A DNA stretch of 64,000 nt from Melastoma dodecandrum (Eukaryota > Streptophyta > Magnoliopsida > Myrtales > Melastomataceae). Position numbers and translations under genes: made by a program. The DNA is taken from the NCBI GenBank assembly GCA_029817715.1, contig JARUPY010000079.1, positions 3,100,001 to 3,164,000 of the forward strand. The letters run 5' to 3'. Under the pieces are notes generated by a model that was not told the DNA's origin, searched no databases, and saw only the letters and a list, made by a program, of their open reading frames with translations. Positions 58,092 to 64,000 of the stretch are shown here, piece after piece (position 1 is the first letter of the stretch; each line of letters opens with the position of its first letter).

Positions 58092-60180
58092 TTAGGATAT
58101 AACCTGAAGATTAATTCGTAAAGGTTGAGAGAAATATCATGGAAATTACTAGCCAGAGGCGACACCGTGGGTTGGGGTCCATTCAAGATAAAACTAATTC
58201 AGACGAATGGAGTCGTGATTAACTTGAGGAAGACGACGACCGCAGCGACCAAAAAATAACCAATAATTTTTCTTTGGAGTCCCTTACTCGGTCGACAGGT
58301 GAGTAAAGGTGGGGCCACTTAACTTGCTTTCCACGAACTTGAAACTTGAATGTGAACCCTAATACTCTCTAGAAAAATAGGGTAACCACAATTTCTCTAG
58401 ATCGAGTTTACGAGTTCAAAGTCAGCAAGTCGTTTAAAACTAACACGTGAGAATGCCGCGTGAGAAATATGAGAAAGTGGGAGATGATTCGGAGGGTGAC
58501 CACATCGATTTCACCCTAACAATTAATTCAACCATATAACTTTTGCGTGCCACTTTTTCGTTTCAAAAATCGACCAAATCTTTTATCAATATCTCATATA
58601 ACAAACGGTTTCTCATGTCACGTGTGATTATTTCTGTGACAAACTATAGCAATACTCGGCACTTTTAGATCATCAATCCTGATCATCATCATCATGCCTC
58701 CTCCCCCCCTCCCCATTTCATCTCAATATCAAAGTCACATAAAACTGACATAATAATGATAGTAATAACGAGGCATCATTAGATGAGTTTGTCTTATGAA
58801 GTCGTAATTAGGGACAAAACCCCATGTAATACCTCAAATTATATTATGGGCCACTATTTTTTTAGTCCATTACATAAACTCAGTTTAAAATAATATGAAG
58901 TCCAACTTTTGTTTTTTAAACACAATGGCCAAAGCCCAATTCAAGCCCATCTCCGTTTTATTTTTATTCTATTTGTTTTAATTTTTTTAACTTTATCCTC
59001 TTTAACGGTTTTCATAATCCTCCAATCAATCCGAGATTTCACGGATATTTCTTTTCCTCTCCTAATTTATTTCTTTTTAAAAAAGGAAAAATAATCTCAC
59101 TCAAGCGAGAACTCTCCAATCAATTCGAAATTTCAGGGGCAGATTTCTTTTCCTCTGATTCCTCTCTTTCACATACTATCTCCACGATCCCCTTCCCAAA
59201 AAATATATCCTTTATCTCCTGGCAAGAAAAATCTTCAGACAAATAGGGAAAGACAGGATCCCTATTCTTGAGATTCTCCAACACGTTACTCCCCCCTCTG
59301 GGAATCGGAGGCCAACTCCTCCTCCCTACACATCATTGCCGGAGGCCAACTCCTCCCGACATACACATAGAAACCGAAGTCAAGGACTCCTCGTCTCCAG
59401 TGCTGACGAGCCAAAGCCTCCCGACCAGCCCACACCCTTCTCTCCGATGACACGCCTCCTGCCATAGCCACAATCCAAGCATGGTGCTCCAAGGCAACCC
59501 CCCTTCGCGGACTCCTCAACGTCCCTTTTATCCTCGGGCCATCCTGAGGCGAGGCAACCCCTCGGTGAGACCTCCTCTCACTTGTTCAACTTATTTAACG
59601 GACACCCATGACTTCTGTTATACTCACCACGTTTTTTCTACTTGTGCTCTGGTGTTAATGTGCATGAACATACCGTTATTCGCGAGTTCGGGATGGTCGA
59701 AGGCCGGAAATCGCGAAGTATGACGTCGCTTTCACTTCTGGGGGGCGCTGCTCTTCCGTCCAGCGACGGAATCAAGCTTAGTCAAGTCCAACATCTTTCT
59801 CTCTCTCTCTTTTCTGATTGTGTGGATAGATTATGCGTTTAAATCGAGCATGCATAGCCTGAGTTATGACTGATTCTTGGGACATATGCGTGCTGGAACT
59901 TCGCTGCTGTTGTTGCCTGATGTTTTTATGTGTACTTTCTTGCTCGTTACACGGAACGAGTTGAATTTTAGCTCTTCAGTTTCCTTTCTTAGCGGGAACA
60001 GTTTTTCTGTTGACAACATTTCCAAGCAAAGCATTTACATGAAGTTTTTGGTCATTGAAGGTGGAGGAATGAAGTTGCTCTGTTTCATGCATCCACGAAG
60101 AAAGCAGCTGCATTCAATCAGATCTAACTCGATTCGTGTGACTCGGAATTGCCTGAAACTACTTGGGATCACTCCCTCTT
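58092..60180. other. Gene-poor DNA, probably left part of LTR-type repeat B copy 2
   Basis: No recognised gene. Pyrimidine-rich and GC-mixed stretches at 59250-59580 (GGAGGCCAACTCCTCC occurs twice) do not translate into a known protein. Confidence 0.35.
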
Positions 60181-60187
60181 CAACTTG

Positions 60188-60740
60188 TCTATAACTTTCA
60201 TGTTTTAAACTTTTCCATTTGAGGATATTTCAATCAAGTTTTGCTGACATTGCAGAACAATACATTTATGTTCAAGAGCAGAATTGCTTCTTCTGTTTCT
60301 TGAACATAACTTGAACACCAAAGTTTTTTTCGACCTGAAATCAATTTGGTTGGATGTACCTTCAAGTTTTCTACAACTTTTACATTTTGAACATTTTGAT
60401 TCGAAGTCATTTTAGTCGAGCTTTTGTCAATCAAATGATCAACTACAGGGCGCAACCGTTCTGTACTCGATTGACAATACTACTTTGATCAATTTGGTGT
60501 AATTTTTATGGGTTAGTTTCCCTCTAGTCAATCTACAATTTTTATGTTTTGAAATTTTCCATTCGAAGCCTTTTTGGTCAAATTTCCCTCTAGTATTGCA
60601 TTTTGTACATGGGCAGAAACGTTGATTCAGTTTTCAGGGCATAACCTGGGCTACATACCTTTGTTTAACCTAAAACTAATTGCGTTAGCTTTATCTTTTA
60701 CTTACCTATAACTTTTATGTTTTGTACTTTTCATTTTGAT
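60188..60740. repeat. Four diverged ~160-180-bp tandem units (LTR-type repeat B)
   Basis: The motif CTATAACTTTCATGTTTTAA and its variants recur near 60188, 60370 (CTACAACTTTTACATTTTGA), 60532 (CTACAATTTTTATGTTTTGA) and 60706 (CTATAACTTTTATGTTTTGT). Similar ATAACTTTC words occur in copy 1 at 44.9-45.1 kb. Confidence 0.65.
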
Positions 60741-61214
60741 CAATGTTCGCCTGTGTTAAATGGTGGTCAAACTTGCTATAAGATGCGGTATAATTACAGT
60801 TTGAATGACCATATTCATTCTTTTATTGACATCAAACTACAAGCTTGTTTTTTTCCTAAAATTATGCATGCAAAAACTACATTAAGTTTTTTTTTCCTGG
60901 TAAAATTTTATGATTTTTGGACGAGCATATGAAATGTTATGATTTTTCTCACTTTCGTCGTCTTATTGAAGTTTGAGAAAATTACATAGGATTGATTGAA
61001 TTGCTCCTCTATTTTCTCGAACATTCTACTTGCACTCTTGCATTTTATTTTTGCATGTACACTGATCATGTAACTTTGGAAGGATCGACGCCAAATTTTC
61101 GAAGATTTACTCGAAGGCGCGTGTGTCAAACCGCGTAGATCTTTTCGCGTGTGTAAAAACCGCGATGTCAAGACAATAAAGTGACCCCAAACGTCATCTA
61201 AGGTACAAGAGGAG

Positions 61215-61965
61215 TTGTGGGCCTCCCCGAAACATTTCAAATTCACTTGTAACGGGCTGCGGGCCCAAGTGTATAGGCCCGCAGTCACTGCCCTTCTCCA
61301 TCCCTTTTATCTAAATAATTGGATGTGGATGAGTGTGTTATAGGCCCATTAGGATTGTTATCGCATGTCTGATGGTTTTCATAAACAACCAACATGAGTT
61401 TGCGTCCAAAGTTCGAATCGGGTCCAACAACCGTAAAACATCGATATGAGTCTGGCCCAACTCCCAGATCGGGCCCAACTCCCGTTAAACAAAGGCAAGC
61501 CATTTGGAGCAAACACCACCTCCTTTTCGCATGTTAGAATGTAATAGTTAGTCAATAGGAATCCTCGAACTCACTCTGATTTTTTCGACTTAAACCAGTT
61601 TTCAAACTTAAGTCGGTGGCGACTCAGTATAGTTTACCTAAGTTAAACAACACAATGTTTTACGGAGCCATTTTGGATGGGTAACGACGACACGAGCCGC
61701 TCCCTGAATCTTCCCTAAAATTCCTAAATGAGGCCTTACGCAGTCTTTCGTCCGTCGCCTTCAGGAAACTGAAGACGGTTGGCGAAAGGTCCCATAGGTC
61801 CATTTGGGAACCAAGGGAGGATTCAACTAATTTCCCTTCCGCAGCGTCCAACGTTCGAGTCGTAACATCGACGGGTTGAGTCTTGGGGGAGCGGACCCGG
61901 ATCCTCGGGTCGTCCGAACCGCCACACGCATGCTAGGCCGGAAGGCGCGCGTACACCCCAACTCG
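61215..61965. mobile_element. LTR-type repeat B, copy 2
   Basis: Shares with 45440-46270, in order: GGGCCTCCCCGAA, CTGCGGGCCC...GGCCCGCAG hairpin, TTTTATCTAAAT, GGGTCCAAC / CCCGTTAA words, AAGTCGGTGGCGACTC, GAGCCGCTC, GGACCCGGATCCTCGGGTCG and GCATGCTAGGCCGGAAGGCG. The divergence between copies is visible, so they are old or from different subfamilies. No coding domains seen. Confidence 0.6.
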
Positions 61966-62184
61966 TTACATAATTTACCAATCGGGGGCCTAAGTCCATA
62001 CCCGGCCTCGACCCAATATTTCTTGCTACCCTGTGACGCAGACACTCATGTGTGACATTTCTTTTACTCTTCCTGCTCAACTTTTCATTCGATTTTTTGG
62101 ACACTAAATGCGAAACGCAGTATTCTCGATTAGGTATAGCACGGCCAACCTAAACCAGTAGTTGTGAGGAGTAATTAATCAACC

Positions 62185-63642
62185 TGTTGGTATATGATTG
62201 CACTAAGAAGGGGGGAGGGTTGAATTAGTGCCGTAAGAGTTATGACACTTACTTTCGCTCACAGAAGCGTGGTTCTGTTAGGTCACAGAGGCTGGATCTG
62301 ATAAACAGATTCCCAGTTCTGAGACAAGTTATCTTTTGTGTAAGACACAAAGATTTATAGTGGTTCGGCAAACAATGCCTACGTCCACTCTCCCAGCTCT
62401 CACCCAAGCAGGGCGTATTCACTATGATTGGAATGTGGGATTTTACAGATGCACACTTCTGCCAGAAATGTGACTAACAAATTGCACGTTATCACGTGTC
62501 TAACACAACCCGCACGCAACGTGTCTGACTCCGGCTCCTCACTGAGCCCAACGTGGCTTGACGGCTACCACCTGCCCAACGAGGCTTAACGGCTACCTCC
62601 TGCCCAACGAGGCTTAACGGCTACCACCTGCCCAAACGTGGCTTGACGGCTACCACCTGCCCTTGCACACAACCTGTGTGACTAACAACCTGCAAAGACA
62701 AGATTAGCAACTACAGCACAAACTCTCTGCAGTTACAGAAGACGCTCTCTGTCAGCGGTGATCGGCTCGGTGAATGCACGACGGACGCTCTCAGCTTTTT
62801 GCAACGGTGAAGGCACAAGGATTCTAGTAAGCTTTTAGGTAGAACGGCGACTTGGAATCGTTGCTTCACACTTGCATATAAGCATGTCCGTAGAACGAAG
62901 TTTCCCAATCAATGATCCACTTGCCATATTCTCCTTGATTTAATTCTGTGGGAAAACTTCCAAAAGCATAAAGCATTACCCTTAGTTACGTTAGATAATA
63001 ATAAAACATAATGATCAATCAATAAGAGATAACGACTTCTGCTTAGAAGCTGTTTGCTGCGACAGCAGAACCAGCACTCTTTCTCATACGAATTTGGCAT
63101 TGGGATTATAAGTTTCCATAAAATGAAAACATTCCCTTCGTAGAATTATTCTCACCATATAGGGAGATCTTAACCTGATAAGGTCATTGCCAAATTACGT
63201 AAACACAAGATCACGTTAGTTAAGGAAATAAATATTTCCAAATAACTTAAGGTCCAAAGATGAACCTAGACGTGATCCTGTGTGAGATAAATATCTCACG
63301 TGCTCGCATATAGGACAACCTCTAAGAAGGAAATCATCACTCATAGAAATACCATTCTATAAACCATAGCAAATATTCCAGCAAGGAGAATTATAGCAAC
63401 TGTGACACAGATGCTCATCTCTGTAACAGAGATAGTGGATTCGATAGTAAATTTTATCCTCAGAACTCCATTTCTGATGGCTAGATCGTTTCCCCTGTTG
63501 AAGTACTCCACATAACTCTTTTACGTATTGCACGAATGACAGATACCAGCTTCTACACCCGAAGACCTGTTCTTCTGTACACTTAAATAACACATTAGCA
63601 ATACATAACATTTGTCATCATCAAAACCAGATTATATCAATA
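62185..63642. mobile_element. Diverged relative of the 2-kb solo LTR, candidate CAACC duplication
   Basis: Starts TGTTGG at 62185 and shares the layout CACTAAGAAGGGGGGA...TTGAATTAGTG, TATAGTGGTTCGG, CCTACGTCCACTCTCC with the elements at 25.8 and 46.7 kb. It ends with the same CATCATCAAAACCAG word near 63628. CAACC occurs immediately before the start (62180-62184) and at 63643-63647. However, the 3' end would then be CAATA rather than CA, so the right border is provisional. An internal CTACCACCTGCCCAACG-type ~25-bp repeat lies at 62555-62665. Confidence 0.65.
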
Positions 63643-63647
63643 CAACC

Positions 63648-64000
63648 GCGCCATGACATCGTGGTAGGCTGGTAGGTCTTAAATATACGTACAATTGGGA
63701 AACGTACGCGGAGAATTCCAAACCCTTTTGGGGGACATCAAGTTTTTTCTAGTTTGGTGACGAATTAGGTTAACGGCATGTTATTTGATGAAAAAAAAAT
63801 TATTAATAAGGAAGCTGATAGTTTTTGACGATCGGACGGGACATTACGTCAGAATAGGGAAAAAATCAAGATAAAGTAATTGCATTTGTGTGATGTGAGG
63901 GAGATTCTACGCAAAAAGGACACCACTTTTTGAGTGCGCTATGAGCCCCCACCTCTCGTGTGTATATAATGCACCCCCCCAAGAATTGATCTTCCATCTT
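63648..64000. other. Window end, possible promoter
   Basis: No coding sequence. GTGTATATAATGC near 63960 is TATA-like on the + strand and could belong to a gene beyond the window. Confidence 0.25.

Overview
The window looks like nuclear DNA of a flowering plant, most likely a eudicot. Genes have GT-AG introns, A/T-rich introns and intergenic DNA, TATA boxes, and plant-restricted families: a CPK3-type calcium-dependent kinase, an RTNLB reticulon, a Ycf20-like plastid protein, ZOP1, LEA_2 proteins and HMA-domain proteins. I cannot name the species. All identities come from reading translations by eye; no database search was run. Exon joins were checked for codon phase and splice dinucleotides.

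Left part (1-19.2 kb) is ordinary gene space: a WRKY19-like repeat protein (+), a nine-exon CPK3 (-), a reticulon-like ER protein (-), a lone LEA_2 membrane protein (-), a Ycf20-like gene (-) and ZOP1 (+). The last two appear to share a short divergent promoter.

The middle (19.3-35 kb) starts with a decayed, non-processed AXR1-like copy (NEDD8 E1 regulatory subunit) that keeps its introns but lacks exon 1 and carries three frameshifts and several stops. It is followed by a cluster of five intact intronless LEA_2 genes plus one LEA_2 pseudogene. A 2.0-kb LTR-like element with a perfect 5-bp target duplication sits inside the cluster. From 37.1 to 41.9 kb lies a six-exon gene for a 673-aa protein that I do not recognise.

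The right part (42-64 kb) is mostly repeats. There are two copies of a large LTR-type repeat with internal ~160-190-bp tandem repeats, a conserved GC-rich hairpin and an AGTCGGTGGCGACTC motif. There is a four-unit tandem array of ~1.07 kb whose first unit was split by a second 2.07-kb solo LTR, and a more diverged relative of that LTR lies near 62-63.6 kb. A tRNA-derived SINE candidate, a TOP6A (SPO11-3) pseudogene and a 1.1-kb hAT-like non-autonomous transposon are also present. Two small duplicated HMA-domain genes flank the hAT-like element.

Nothing here looks like a new multi-gene biochemical system. The most informative items are the dated-by-structure retroelement insertions, the LEA_2 array with signs of gene conversion, the two pseudogenes, and the unidentified 673-aa protein.
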